DNA of 64,000 nt, taken from positions 1,302,001-1,366,000 of the forward strand of contig CAKJVC010000012.1 in assembly GCA_918026815.1 (NCBI GenBank). Direction: 5' to 3'. The position numbers and the translations under genes were made by a program. Numbering within the stretch: position 1 is the stretch's first letter; every line of letters begins with the position of its first letter. Origin of the DNA: Chalara sp. BL73. Taxonomy: Eukaryota > Ascomycota > Leotiomycetes > Helotiales. The notes below the pieces were generated by a model, which made no database searches, was not told the DNA's origin, and was given only the letters and a program-made list of their open reading frames with translations. Positions 44,019-55,500 of the stretch are shown here, piece by piece.

Positions 44019-47000
44019 ATGGCCACGTTTGGCTTCTCTGTCGGCGATTTCATCGCCTGTCTAAATCTGATCCGAGAGGTCACCCAAGCACTGCGCGACT
44101 CGAAAGGCTCCTCCTCCGAATACCAGTCCTTGTTCCATACCTTGGTCTCACTCAATCAGACGCTCGCATACTCCGAAGTGATATATCTGCAATGTGACAG
44201 CCAAGCCGCGAGTTCGGCATATAAGAAAAATGTTACCCCGATGATCAATGGAATAGTTTTTGAACGACAGAAGTGTAAGCAGTTAATGGAAAGCTTCCTC
44301 AAGTCCTCTCAACCCTACACCAACGCTTTCGTCAAGGAGCGTGGAAGTGCCGTAATACGGAACTGGCGCAAAGTTACCTGGTTATTTCAGAAAGAAGAAG
44401 TCAATAAATTCGAAAAACAACTTCAGTGGCATCTACAGGCGCTTCGTATATTTACAGATGCCCTTTTCCAGTATGGGTGCTCTGCATTAATTTATCTGGA
44501 TGCTTACATATCTCTAGAAACCAAACTACAGCCAACGCAGAGATAGTCGGATCGAAAGTTAAGACTATACTTTCAGATATTGCCGACTTGCGAACAGACG
44601 TATCTATAGTGGTCAAAGCTTTGCAATCCTGGGGTTTTTCCAAAAAAAGAAGTCTAGGGTATCCTTGGGAGGCCTCCCCAAGCCCTGCAGAGAATGTGCT
44701 GCTACTTGACGCAAACGGCAGAAGCGTACTTCTACCAATGTTGCTCTTGACCTCACCTATGGTTAGTTACTTCAATGCTCTTATCATTCGTTCTTGTTAT
44801 TCTGACGAGATGCCTGTAATAGATTCTTCATGGCCTTTTAGCCATTATGTATCGAGGTATACCGGGCCACCGAAAAATAATACGGCGAGAATATAACATT
44901 ACTGATGAAGATGCCGATGGGGTCTTGGTTAATGAATCTAACTGGAATAGTATTATTCGTTCAGGAATGCACATGTCTCTTAATGTTATTTTTCAGGCTT
45001 CAATGTCATGGAACGTACACCACTGTCCAAGATGTAGTGAACCTGCGCTAGGACACACTTTGCAAGAGAAGAAACGCCGTTGGTACTTTAGAGCCCCTGC
45101 GAATCAATCCAAGCTCTCGCTAACAGGTTCAATAGTCAAAAATGTCAACTTACCTTCCAAGTCTTTGACCGAGAAAGAATAGTTGAAGAGTGTGAGATTA
45201 TGCCTTCTCAGTCTCTTGACACTGCAGACACGGATATAAATATATACCCTACGGATGGTCTCACGCATCTGTCAAAATCAAAGTCAAAATCTAAGACAAA
45301 GCAGGAAATTCAAGAAGATTATTATTTTCAAAGAGTACATTACCAGCGCGATGTCAAGCGGGTCAAAATCAAGGAGTCTATTCAATCTATCGACGGAGAC
45401 GAATCCCGAAAACTTGAAGTTGACGAACTGCCTCCCCTTCACCGAGCGGCAGCAAAAGGCATACTCTCCGAGATCACAAAGCTCTTAGATTCTGGTGAGG
45501 ATATCAACGCAGCATTATCGTTTCAGGCTACGCGAAAAGATTGCTATGGCCATACTTGGTGCTTTAAGGAATGCTCGCCATTGCATATAGCATCTTGGTT
45601 TGGCAAAGCGAAAGCAATCGACCTATTGCTAGACCGCGGGGCAAATATCGTAGCCCAAGACGCTAGTAAAGGAGAGGTTCTCCAGTATGCAATTAGCGGC
45701 AACGACCCTGGAGTAGCTATAATGCTACTAGAGCAAGGCGCGGATCCTAGAGCCATAGAGGCGCATCAAATTACGTTACTTCACGTAGCGGCTTGGTTTG
45801 GATATTCGTGGCTGATTTATCTACTTCTTTCGCATGGTGTGGATTTAGCCGCCCAAGACTCTAACGGCGATACTCCACTTCACTGCGCCTGTCGGAATGG
45901 CCATACGGTAGTGGCCCAAGCTTTACTTGAAAAAGGTGCTGATATCACAGCTCAAGACTCTAGCGGCAATACTCCGCTTCACGATGCTTGTTGGAATGGC
46001 CATGCGGAAATAGCCCGAGCTCTACTTGAAAAAAGTGCTGATATCACAGCTCAAGACTCTAGCGGCAATACTCCACTTCACGATGCCTGTTGGAATGGCC
46101 ATGCGGAAGTAGCCCGAGCTCTACTCGAAAAAAGCGCCGACATCACAGCTCAAAACTCTTACGGCAGTACTCCACTTCACTGCGCCTGTTGGAATGGCCA
46201 TGCGGAAGTAGCCCGAGCATTACTCGAGAAAAGCGCCGACATCACAGCTCAAGACTCTGGCGGCGATACTCCATTTCACGATGCCTGTTGGAATGGCCAT
46301 GCGGAAGTAGCCCAAGCTTTACTTGAGAAAAGCGCCGACATCACAGCTCAAAACTCTTACGGCAGTACTCCACTTCACTGCGCCTGTTGGAATGGCCATG
46401 CGGAAGTAGCCCGAGCATTACTCGAGAAAAGCGCCGACATCACAGCTCAAGACTCTGGCGGCGATACTCCACTTCACGATGCCTGTTGGAATGGCCATGC
46501 GGAAGTAGCCCAAGCTTTACTCGAGAAAAGCGCCGACATCACAGCTCAAAACTCTGACGGCAGTACTCCACTTCACTGCGCCTGTTGGAATGGCCATGCG
46601 GAAGTAGCCCGAGCATTACTCGAGAAAGGCGCCGACATCACAGCTCAAAACTCTGGCGGCGATACTCCACTTCACGATGCCTGTTGGAATGGCCATGCGG
46701 AAGTAGCCCGAGCATTACTCGAGAAAAGCGTCGACATCACAGCTCAAAACTCTGGCGGCGATACTCCGCTTCACGATGCTTGTTGGAATGGCTATACAGA
46801 AGTAGCTCGAGCCCTACTCGAAAAAGGCGCCGACATCACAGCTCAAAACTCTTATGGCAGTACTCCACTTTACTGTGCCTGCTTGAATGGCTATGCGGAA
46901 GTAGCTCAGCTCCTACTCGGAAAAGGCGCCGATATTACAGCTCAAAACTTTTATGGCTGTACTTCACTTCACTATGCCTGTTGGAATGGCCATACAGTAG

Positions 47001-47344
47001 TGGCCCAAGCCTTACTTGAAAAAGGCGCCGATATCACAGCTCAAGACTCTGACGGCCATACTCCACTTCACTGCGCCTGTCGGAATGGCCATACGGTAGT
47101 GGCCCAAGCTTTACTTGAAAAAGGCGCCGACATCACAGCTCAAGACTCTGACGGCCATACTCCGCTTCACTATGCCTACTTGAATGGCCATGCGGTAGTA
47201 GCCCAGGCATTACTTGAAAAAGGCGCCGACTTTCCTATCCAAGATAACAAAGGTTGCGATCAATTACACCTAGCCCTACTGAACCGCCATGAAGCACATG
47301 TTGAGACTACAGGCAATCTTAACAATAATAGAAGCTATACGTAA
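44019..47344 (+). CDS. STAND-like protein: NLR-type N-terminus, ubiquitin-like domain, long ankyrin array (frame-disrupted)
   Basis: Exons 44019-44470, 44518-44761 and 44823 onward, with 47- and 61-bp introns (GTATGG..CTCTAG, GTTAGT..AATAG) joining in phase. The N-terminal 165 residues (MATFGFSVGDFIACLNLIRE, NWRKVTWLFQKEEVNKFEK) are the helical domain found at the front of fungal NLRs. Next comes a fungal ubiquitin-like (ULD-type) domain: NVLLLDANGRSVLLPM, LHGLLAIMYRGIPGHRK, YNITDEDADGVLVNESNW. Between about 45085 and 45140 the frame must shift by one missing base to reach QLTFQVFDRERIVEECEI and the ankyrin region (three or four divergent repeats, then 14 nearly identical 33-residue repeats). 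There is no NACHT ATPase. The shift may be a mutation or an indel error at AAAAA. It probably acts in recognition by its ankyrin surface. Confidence 0.7.
45850..47240 (+). repeat. 99-bp tandem repeats coding ankyrin units
   Basis: Fourteen consecutive 99-bp units share the frame of GxTPLHxACWNGHAEVARALL, ending EKSADITAQ. Between about 46130 and 46740 they form an alternating two-unit pattern, SYGST..HCAC and SGGDT..HDAC, so a 198-bp dimer is repeated three times almost without change. Units at both ends are more diverged, as expected for arrays homogenised in the middle. Confidence 0.9.
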
Positions 47345-47951
47345 TTAGAATTCATTCTTCTGTAACAGCCAGAATCCGGCAAGCCAGTTCAAGACCCCGG
47401 ATATGGAATAAAAGTCCTTACGGAAAAGATTGAGGTTTCGGCCGCAGCATCTTCAGTGCTGCAAATGACGCAATTAGCTCATGGCCAGCCACAGGCTTGC
47501 TGTTACAACATCTACAGGCTTGCAGCCGCTACAAGAACGGGGGACCTAGAATGTCGTGGGCTTCAGCTGTTGAAGTACTTTCGGGGATATTCAAATCACA
47601 AGCAAATCACAAGCTTGGTGGCTGTAAAGGAAGAATACAACACAATCGAGGGGCGAAAGACGTAAAAGGAAGCTAGAACTCCTTGAAGGAGGGCAAGCTT
47701 GAGTCTCTCATAGATTCAAAGACCTACATCCCATATCAATACATGTTTGTATCAATACTTCCAGTATAGATTAGTTACTGAATGGGGGATGGGTCATGTG
47801 ACAGTCACATGACTCAGGGTTGAGGTATATCCTTATCCCTCTTTTCAACATTCAACAATCAGATCACATTCAACCCAACAGGCAACTGCGTAGCAATTAC
47901 GTGGTGTTGCCACGGGTAGAGTGATCCGACAATACAATACTATTACATTTG
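47345..47951. other. Intergenic with dispersed-repeat pieces and a palindrome
   Basis: 47500-47620 is related to the repeat at 4.6-4.75 kb (TCGTGGGCTTCAGCT, AAGTACTTTCGGGGAT). 47660-47750 is related to 2.1-2.2 kb (GGCAAGCTTGAGT, ATATCAATACAT). A perfect palindrome with 10-bp arms GTCATGTGAC/GTCACATGAC around a single A lies at 47793-47813. No gene. Confidence 0.55.
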
Positions 47952-48360
47952 AGAGCTTGTACACAAGGATTTGGGGACCATTAATGGCACCCGCGATCTA
48001 ATCAGTTGAGCGGCAAGGGATTCGTGCCGCGCAAAAGTATCTTGCATGATGCCAAAACTTCACATAGGCTAGAGCTGTCAGGTGGCATCGCCAGGGAACG
48101 TGAGGCTGCGCCGCCATGGCTGGCATTGGCCAATAACATGAGTTCGGCTGCGTCGAGGATTAGGCACGAAGATTTAGTTCTGGAAACGAAAGCAAAACTG
48201 CAGATTTCAGAAATCTTAGTATTTTATCATTCCTAAAATCATTAACGCATACCATCAAATCAAACCAACCCAAGCGCTATCGCTATCGCTGTCCAAAGTC
48301 CTTCTCGTCTCGAATCCTCTCAAAGTTTCGTCACATTCCCACCACCCGACGGCACCCTTC
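47952..48360 (+). pseudogene. Duplicated gene fragment, copy 2
   Basis: Second copy of the fragment at 40718-41121. The frame GKGFVPRKSILHDAKTSHRL continues through AAPPWLALANNMSSAAS and RHEDLVLETKAK, then meets a stop near 48236. It lacks the one-base loss seen in copy 1 but has its own differences. It continues past 48360 without an LTR. Family not recognised. Confidence 0.5.
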
Positions 48361-48590
48361 GCCATTCTAACGAAGAACGGCCGACTCTTGATCAACCAGA
48401 CGAGGAAACTCGGGATCCGCCAACCAAACAGCTGTCCCGTGCCTCCACTGGGTCCAATGGGCACAAATTTGTGTTAGTAGTTGTGCAATTATTAAGGAAA
48501 CAGCCAATTGTACAAAGATGTGGAATTTTGATGGGGTATCGCGTGCCCGGGGAAAAAATTGGCACAGGCTAACATCCCCGAGCCGGGGAA

Positions 48591-48712
48591 GAATCAAGAA
48601 CAATCACCACCTACAACGAGCATACTGTCACTGCGCAATATCACGGTGCTACGTGCCCAGCAGGAACCGGCTTGAGCGATTGCAAGTTATCAGAAGGAAG
48701 AAGCATCGCTTA
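48591..48712 (+). repeat. Diverged partial family E LTR
   Basis: Shares GAATCAAGAACAA, CACCTACAACGAGCATA and CACGGTGCTACGTGCC with the family E LTRs but is more diverged and truncated. The DNA between 48361 and 48590 is otherwise unrecognised. Confidence 0.5.
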
Positions 48713-48882
48713 CGGGGGAGATACAGGCAACTACAAGAACGAAGCAAGCTACCAAAAGGCGGAGCCAGAAGAGGGAAGCGCGCGGTTGCCGCTTCCGTCA
48801 TAGGGGAATAGCCGAGCAATATCCTGGCGAACACTTCTTTTCAAAGGAGAGGTACGGTTGAGGTTTCGCTAAGGGAAGAATG

Positions 48883-49240
48883 ATTGAGCGATATGAACAA
48901 CGTCAAGGACGGTTATGTCGGGGAGCTCTCGAGACAGCCCTTTTTCACTATCTTTCCCTGGATTGTGGTGGGAGCCTGGACGATGGAACCGTGCAGTTAC
49001 AGCGTGTTATGGGATATGGTTGAGGGATATAGAACAATATCAAGGACAGTCAAGCTCAGTCTGCTCCCGAGACAGCCCATCCTCTCGCTCACTTTCTGCC
49101 TTTCCTCAGGTTATGGTGGGAGCCTGGGAAAGGAAACGTGCAGTTGCAGTTGCAGTCTTGCCACGGGAAAAGAGTTGAGCCATACAGACTCTCTCAAGGG
49201 CAGTCATACTCAGTCTGCTCCGGAGACAGCACACCTTTCA
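48883..49240 (+). repeat. Tandem repeat of roughly 140-155 bp, about 2.5 copies
   Basis: Starts of copies near 48884, 49022 and 49177 share GAG-ATA-AA.A..-TCAAGG. Later words CTCAGTCTGCTCC, GAGACAGC and GGTGGGAGCCTGG followed by GTGCAGTT recur. Identity is moderate. Non-coding; origin unknown. The 223 bp after it show nothing. Confidence 0.65.
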
Positions 49241-49463
49241 CTAGATGCACAGCTCGTGCCATGACACTGATGGCCCATAGTAGTGATAGAAACGTTTTGT
49301 TGAATCTTCACGATCACCATATTAGCGTCGCTATTATTAGATGAATTTTTCAATGAAATTCTTTTAGAGGCACCTCAAACTAATTTAAAGTACAAAAGTC
49401 TCATCTTTCTCGCCTCCTATCTCGGTCTCCTTACAGACGGATCCAAAGAACAGAAACAGAGGT

Positions 49464-51574
49464 TCAACGCTCTTCGTGGAGGGGCGAGAGCTTCTCTTCC
49501 ACTTCGAGCTCGGTGGCGCATTTGCCAAAAAGGCTGGCTAAGTACTCTAGACGACCCCTCACATTCTCTTTGGTATGACTCCATCTGGCAGCCTGGTATT
49601 TGAAAGTCGGCCCTCGCCCCTGGTCGAAGAATAATTCAAGCCGCAAAGCTGAGAGGAGATTTCTCAAGGATTGGTGGATAGTAAAACGAGTACTGAAATC
49701 GTCCCAGAAATCCTGTGATACAAATTGACTCCGAGCCGCGCACATTAAAGCCAGGTTTGCTGCGTCGTCAAGCCCTTGGATACTTTCCTCCCAATCCCCT
49801 GCCCTTTTCATTACAAGTATTAGCCAGACCCAAAATACACTTTCTGCATCGTACCAGGGTAGATGGAGGCCGTCATATTTTGGTTGGCATATGCTCGTTG
49901 CTACGTAATACCAAGTACCAGCACGATCAAGACCTGAACTAGGTTGTAATGGCTTCCAGTCTGGGCCAATCGTTTTGCTCATGTCCCAATCAGTTATATA
50001 TCCGAACTGGTTGTTCTCGGTGACCATATAAGGATGCGGCCGGCCTGGCCTCCAACGGTGATATTTCGAAGAGATATGTCCCGATTTATAATAGGTTGGT
50101 CGCATAAAAATGCACTCTTAATCGTATCCAACACATCGCGCAGAGCCCTTGACCTTTCAATATCTGTCATAGCACGTCATCAGAGTGGTGCGTGGCGTCA
50201 AGGTGGGCCGCAATAAGGCGTAACAATCCGAGAACGCCGCCGCGCGATAATAGGGAAATTTGGCCGGTCACTAAGTTGGCAAGGCCGTTTCCGCGTAACC
50301 TGGTCTTCCTGCCTCTTCCTTTTACCTTTCGTGTCTTCGTTCCTATCACTCGTATTGTGTGTGCTACTCGTCCCGTGCTTAGAACCGCTCCGTCTCTTTG
50401 CGTAGCCTTGTTGCGCAAAATGGCAAGGCACATATTGAGTAAATTTTCGCCGGATCTTGATGGTGGTTTCAAAGGGATCTGGGTCAGCTTGATACAACAG
50501 TAGCGGGACACCGGCAACGTTTTGTAGGATTTTCAAACTGTCTTCCTCCTTCTCCCGATCAACTTCTTGCCAGCAGTCTTTCACTATCAACAAGGGTTCG
50601 GATAATGGCTTAGCTTGAGGTCTTGCGAGGTAGACATGCGTTCTTCTACCCACTATATGGCCTCTCGTTGGATAGGTAAAAGGTTCTTGATTGACAAGCA
50701 AGCGGAAGTTTCCAAACGATAGAGGAATGTGTGATTTTTCCTCGGGAATACTGTCGTCGTTATACCCAATGTGCGGTCGATTCAAAAACAGGATAGAGGC
50801 CACAAACCGGATAAATTTAGTTGTTTCTTGAACAATATCTGTCTGGAGAAATCTACAACCGCCAGTAGTGTCGACAATAATGGGCCTAAACTTGGTCTGC
50901 TGGACAACAACGCCGACCGCGAATCTTCGAAAAGGACAGTCTCGTATAGCTTGGACGAGGCGCATAATCAGTCGACAAACGAGATCATCGCTCCCTTTGC
51001 CGTCCCCAGAGCTCTTGTATTCCCACAATGTTTTATAATGTCGCCATCCTTGCGCTTCCCTGGTATTGTGAGACTCGATGGTTACAAAGTCAGGCTTCGG
51101 AGGATACATTGAAGCATTCCCCAAGGCGGATGGTTGTACGCTTTTATTACCCACAAAGTGGATTTCCTTCCGAGGGCGATTTTGAACTATATCTTTGCAG
51201 CATTGTGGACCAAGGCGCAAAGGATCCGCAGAACTTTATGAAAAATTCTCCTGAGAGGACTTGTTCTGCCACGTAGACCATGTATTGTCGCCGTCTGCTG
51301 AGGTGTAGGCCTGCAGTTTCTTCGCTACCTCCTCCCAGTCTACCTTACTGGCCAAAGGAAACTCAGAAAGAAATTCCTTGTAGAGTTTCTCGATAATATC
51401 ACCTTCTTTGCAGTCCACCATATTTTTTTCTAGTTCTCTCGACAATCGTTCGGCCCTTGATCTCATGACGGCGTTAGGACCAAGACTCTCGGTCGCTTTG
51501 AAAAAGGTGCATTCATCTCCAACAATAGTCGGCGGCGTCGAGGCCCTGCCAGAATCTAGTGAATGGCTTTTCAT
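49464..51574 (-). pseudogene. FunK1-type fungal protein kinase gene, inactivated
   Basis: From ATG 51574 the minus strand encodes a FunK1-like N-terminal domain. An in-frame TAA at about 51236 is followed, in the same frame, by LGPQCCKDIVQNRPRKEIHF, SVQPSALGNASMYPPKPDF, WEYKSSGDGKGSDDLVCRL and RFAVGVVVQQTKFRPIIVDT. At about 50170-50200 three TGA codons interrupt the same frame before DIERSRALRDVLDTIK and the catalytic loop INRDISLRNITVGG (HRD is NRD here). A one-base shift then leads to FGYITDWDMSKTIG, the DFG-equivalent, and on to the C-terminus at 49464. At least four stops and one frameshift make it a pseudogene. The stops could derive from CGA/CAA by C-to-T changes. Confidence 0.75.
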
Positions 51575-52131
51575 CGTGGGTGGAAGTCGGATAGGATTGA
51601 AGCAACGTTAATCGAGATCTATGGTATCGGCTTACAAAAGGATCAGGTAACCGTGGGATATATCGTGAGAGTTGGGAGCAAGACGCAGCTTGAGGGGAAT
51701 AGCTAAGATATCAGCTCAGTCGTTCTGTCTCCCCTATTTCTTTCCCACACAGCTAGTGTTTTTCTGGAGGCATAGGCAGGCAGGCTGAGATATCGGCGCT
51801 TTACGTTATTCACGCGCAGTCCGAACTTGTCGTCCGAATGAGGAATGAGCGGCTGGCAACAGAAGCTTAAAATGAAATTAGAGTCCCATATAGAACCAAA
51901 ATCATAGTTTAATAAGAGTTTTAGAAAGTAGCTCAACGATCGCTCTCGAAGCTCGGTAGCTAAAGTCAAACTTACTAGGGAACTCCGATCTTCACTATTG
52001 ACGAGGCTATAACGAGTAGCGCGCCATTGTTCTGAGTATACTTTCATGAAGCGAGCTTACCGAAGGGGGGCCAGGAAATTGGGTTTGGTTTGGTCGACGT
52101 ATTTACCTTAGCTTTAATTTCTGTTGGTACG
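51575..52131. other. Intergenic upstream of the kinase pseudogene
   Basis: An open minus-strand frame at 51703-52047 (114 aa) lacks any recognised motif. No other features. Confidence 0.35.
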
Positions 52132-52334
52132 TGTAAGGTGCTGGAGTAGTGTGGCACAAATCAACTCATATTGATACGAAGACTAATCTCTACCCTTCTT
52201 AATACGTCACGAGTCCTCTAATTATACCCTCCGAACTCCTGGCGACCCCCTACGTGCCCATACATGCCAGGTCTCAGTGCCTTTACCGAGCCCCCCTCAT
52301 TGTCCCTTAGCACGTGACGTCCTGGCGCCTGACA
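52132..52334 (-). mobile_element. Solo LTR, family B
   Basis: 203 bp; on the minus strand TGTCAGGCGCCAGGACGTCA at the start and CAGCACCTTACA at the end, closely matching 2607-2807. The flanks GTACG and AGAAG do not match, so the insertion has been rearranged or is old. Confidence 0.75.
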
Positions 52335-52535
52335 AGAAGTCTCTAGAAAGCTCAGCTGAATAGATACGCCGTGGGGAAAGTAGAAAGAAATGAAAGAATC
52401 GCGTATCATCTATGGTAGCATATAGGTGTAGGGTTCCCCACGCCTCTCTTCTGGCTCGGTTATAAAATAAATAAATTAAAAGAGAAGATGATCTTTGCTA
52501 ACGTAAACGTTTATCCTAAAACCAAGTTGATTTCA
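52335..52535. other. 3' flank of the NACHT-WD40 gene
   Basis: AT-rich stretch between LTR B and the stop codon at 52536; nothing else recognised. Confidence 0.35.
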
Positions 52536-55500
52536 TTAGGAACAGGAGCTATGTAGGATGTCTACTGAAACTCCAATAACAAAAACCTTTCCAGATTGAC
52601 ATCCAATAGCTAGTAATGAACCTGTAAGCGAAACATCAGAAGTTGTAGCCCGAAAGCCAGGTGGTAACCAAAGCAGGTTCTGGTCGTTCCATATAACCCA
52701 AGGCCCATTAATACCTAACCCTACACGGTCACTTCTACAGCCTACCTTATAAGAAGATGTAGGTAAAGGGGGAATCTCAGTTCCATTTACCTTGACCCGA
52801 CCAATGTTTGTTATTAAGATCGAGCTAGTAATATCAAACGATAGAGTCGAAACATAGCTACCGACTGCGATAGTCTGTTGCAGCGTGCCTATAGCCACGT
52901 CCCAGACCTTGACCGTGTAGTCGCTTGATGCCGATGCCAGCAGTTTCGAGTCGTGCGAGAAAGCGACTAAATTGACCCGCTTGTTGTGTCCTTCGAGCGT
53001 CTGCTGTAGCGTGCCTGTAACCGTGTCCCAGACTTTAACCGTGTTGTCGATTGACGCCGACGCCAGCAGTTTCGAGTCGTGCGAGAAAACGACTGAGTTG
53101 ACCCACTTATTGTGTCCTTCGAGCGTTTGCTGCAGCGTGCCTATAGCCGCGTCCCAGACCTTGACCATGTTGTCGCTTGACACTGACACTAGTAGCTTCG
53201 AGTCGTGCGAAAAAGCGACTAAGTTAACCGAGCTGTTATGTCCTTTAAACGTTTGCTGTAGCGTGCCTGTAGCCGCGTCCCAGACTTTGACTGTATTATC
53301 GCTTGACGCTAGCGCTAGCAGTTTCGAGTCGTGCGAGAAGGCGACTGAATTGACCCACTTGTTGTGTCCTTCAAGCGTTTGCTGCAGCGTGCCTGTAGCC
53401 GTGTCCCAGACTTTGACTGTGTTGTCGCTTGACGCTGATGCCAGTAGCTTCGAGTCGTGCGAAAAAAAGACCGAGTAAACCGCGTTGCTGTGTTTTTTAA
53501 GCATTTGCTGTAGCGTGCCTGTAGCCGCGTCCCAGACTTTGATCGTGCTGTCACCTGACGCTGACGCCAGCAGCTTCGAGTCGTGTGAGAAAACGACTGA
53601 ATTGACCTGCTTGTTGTGTCCTTCGAGCGTCTGCTGTAGCGTGCCTGTAGCCGTGTCCCAGACCTTGACCGTGTTGTCGATTGACGCTGACGCCAGCAGC
53701 TTCGAGTCGTGCGAGAAAGCGACTGAGTTAACTGAGCTGTTGTGTCCCTTGAGCGCTTGCTGCAGTATGCCTGTAGCCACGTCCCAGACCTTGACCGTGC
53801 TGTCGGTTGACGCCGACGCCAGTAGCTTCGAGTCGTGCGAGAAAGCGACTGAGTAAACCGCGTTGCTGTGTCCTTCGAGCGTTTGCTGCAACGTGCCCGT
53901 AGCCGCGTCCCAGACCTTAACTGTATTGTCGCTTGACGCTGACGCTAGTAGCTTCGAGTTGTGCGAGAAAGCGACTGAGTAGACCGCGTTGCTGTTTCTT
54001 TTGAGCATCTGCTGTAGCTTGCCTGTAGCCGTGTCCCGGACCTTGACTGTGCTGTCGCCTGACGTCGACGCCAGCAGCTTCGAGTTGTGCGAGAAGGCGA
54101 CTGAATTGACCCACTTGTGTTTTTCGAGCGTTTGCTGTAGCGTGCCTGTAGCCGCGTCCCAGACCTTGACCGTGTTGTCGGTTGACGCCGACGCCAGCAG
54201 TTTCGAGTCGTGCGAGAAAGCGACTGAGTAAACCGCGTTGCTGTGTCCTTCGAGCGTCTGCTGCAGCGTGCCTGTAGCCGCATCCCAGACTTTAACTATA
54301 TTGTCGCTTGACGCCGACGCCAGTAGTTTGGAGTTGTGCGAGAAGGTGACTGAGTTAACCCATTCGTTGTGTCCTTCGAGCGTTTGCTGTAAAGTGCCTG
54401 TAGCCGCGTCCCAGACCTTGACCGTGTTGTCGATTGACGCCGACGCCAGCAGCTTCGAGTCGTGCGAGAAAGCGACTGAGTTAACCGAGCCGCTGTGTCC
54501 CTCGAGCGTCTGTAGAACGGCATTCCAGCTTGATTCTACTTCTGGCTGCTGTGAAATCCAATCCGGCATGTAATTCTGGAATGTATTCCGAACAACGCTC
54601 ATCTTCGGAGCAAAGACAAGTGCAGCAGAGTAGAGCTGGAGAGGTGATGAATCAACTATTGACAGGCAGCTAAGTGTAAACCGCTTCGCGTCATGAAGAA
54701 GCGCAGATGCTTTTTCACTAACTCTCGGCTAATAATCGTCATCTAGTAAATACTTGTACTTAAGATTCGTAGATTACTTACATCCAACATAGCTATCAAG
54801 TCGTCAATCATGCTAATGCTCTCCGACACCCTTCCCATAAGGCTTAAAGCTTCAAGCCAGTGGAGGAAGTGGCAGTTGAGAAAGTTATGAACCTGGTCGT
54901 TATCGCATATAATGCTTCTACTTTCTTTCGCGTGGTATACCCAATACTGGCAGGCATATTGAATGTCTGGTGGTAGATGTACATCTATCGTCTGCTTATC
55001 GATGTCCGCCCGCCGCCTTTCTGGCGTTCGAAGATTGCAGATATCTTTCTTAAGACACTCGCCTAGAGATAAGCGATATAAGCACCTGGTCACCAATATC
55101 GTATGAATATTCTTCTCGTCAATCCAGAACGGATGCTTCTCTCGCTTCTTAGTGTCGAGGAGGAAGTCCCGGAATGATAAGTGGAGTAGCCGCACTGGCG
55201 TATCTGAATTCGAAGGGATGCTCAAAACTGAATGGAGAAGGTCTAAAGTGTGATCGACTCTTTCTTTGGAGATGCCGAGTAGCTGGGCAAGGGAAGTCGT
55301 AGAAAGGGGACTGGCGAGAATCACAATTGTGCCAACGACTTCCTTAAATTTTTGAACTACTTCACCCTTCCGTGAACTAGTTAGCCCAGTAAGCAACTGG
55401 TCAAGGACTGGGAGGTACGTTGCGTCAAACTCTGATTCTTGGCTTTTGGTCTGATATTTCAAGACTTTTGAAAGTTGTTCCTCAGGCTCGCCGCATATTC

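Noticed and set aside
46090..47019. Repetitive open frames overlapping the ankyrin array in another frame
   Set aside because: Frame-shifted shadows of the 99-bp ankyrin repeats.
52972..54573. Several long plus-strand open frames opposite the WD40 array
   Set aside because: They are antisense shadows of the 126-bp coding repeats; the repeated Cys/Ser-rich translation follows from the repeat, and the minus strand has clear WD40 motifs.
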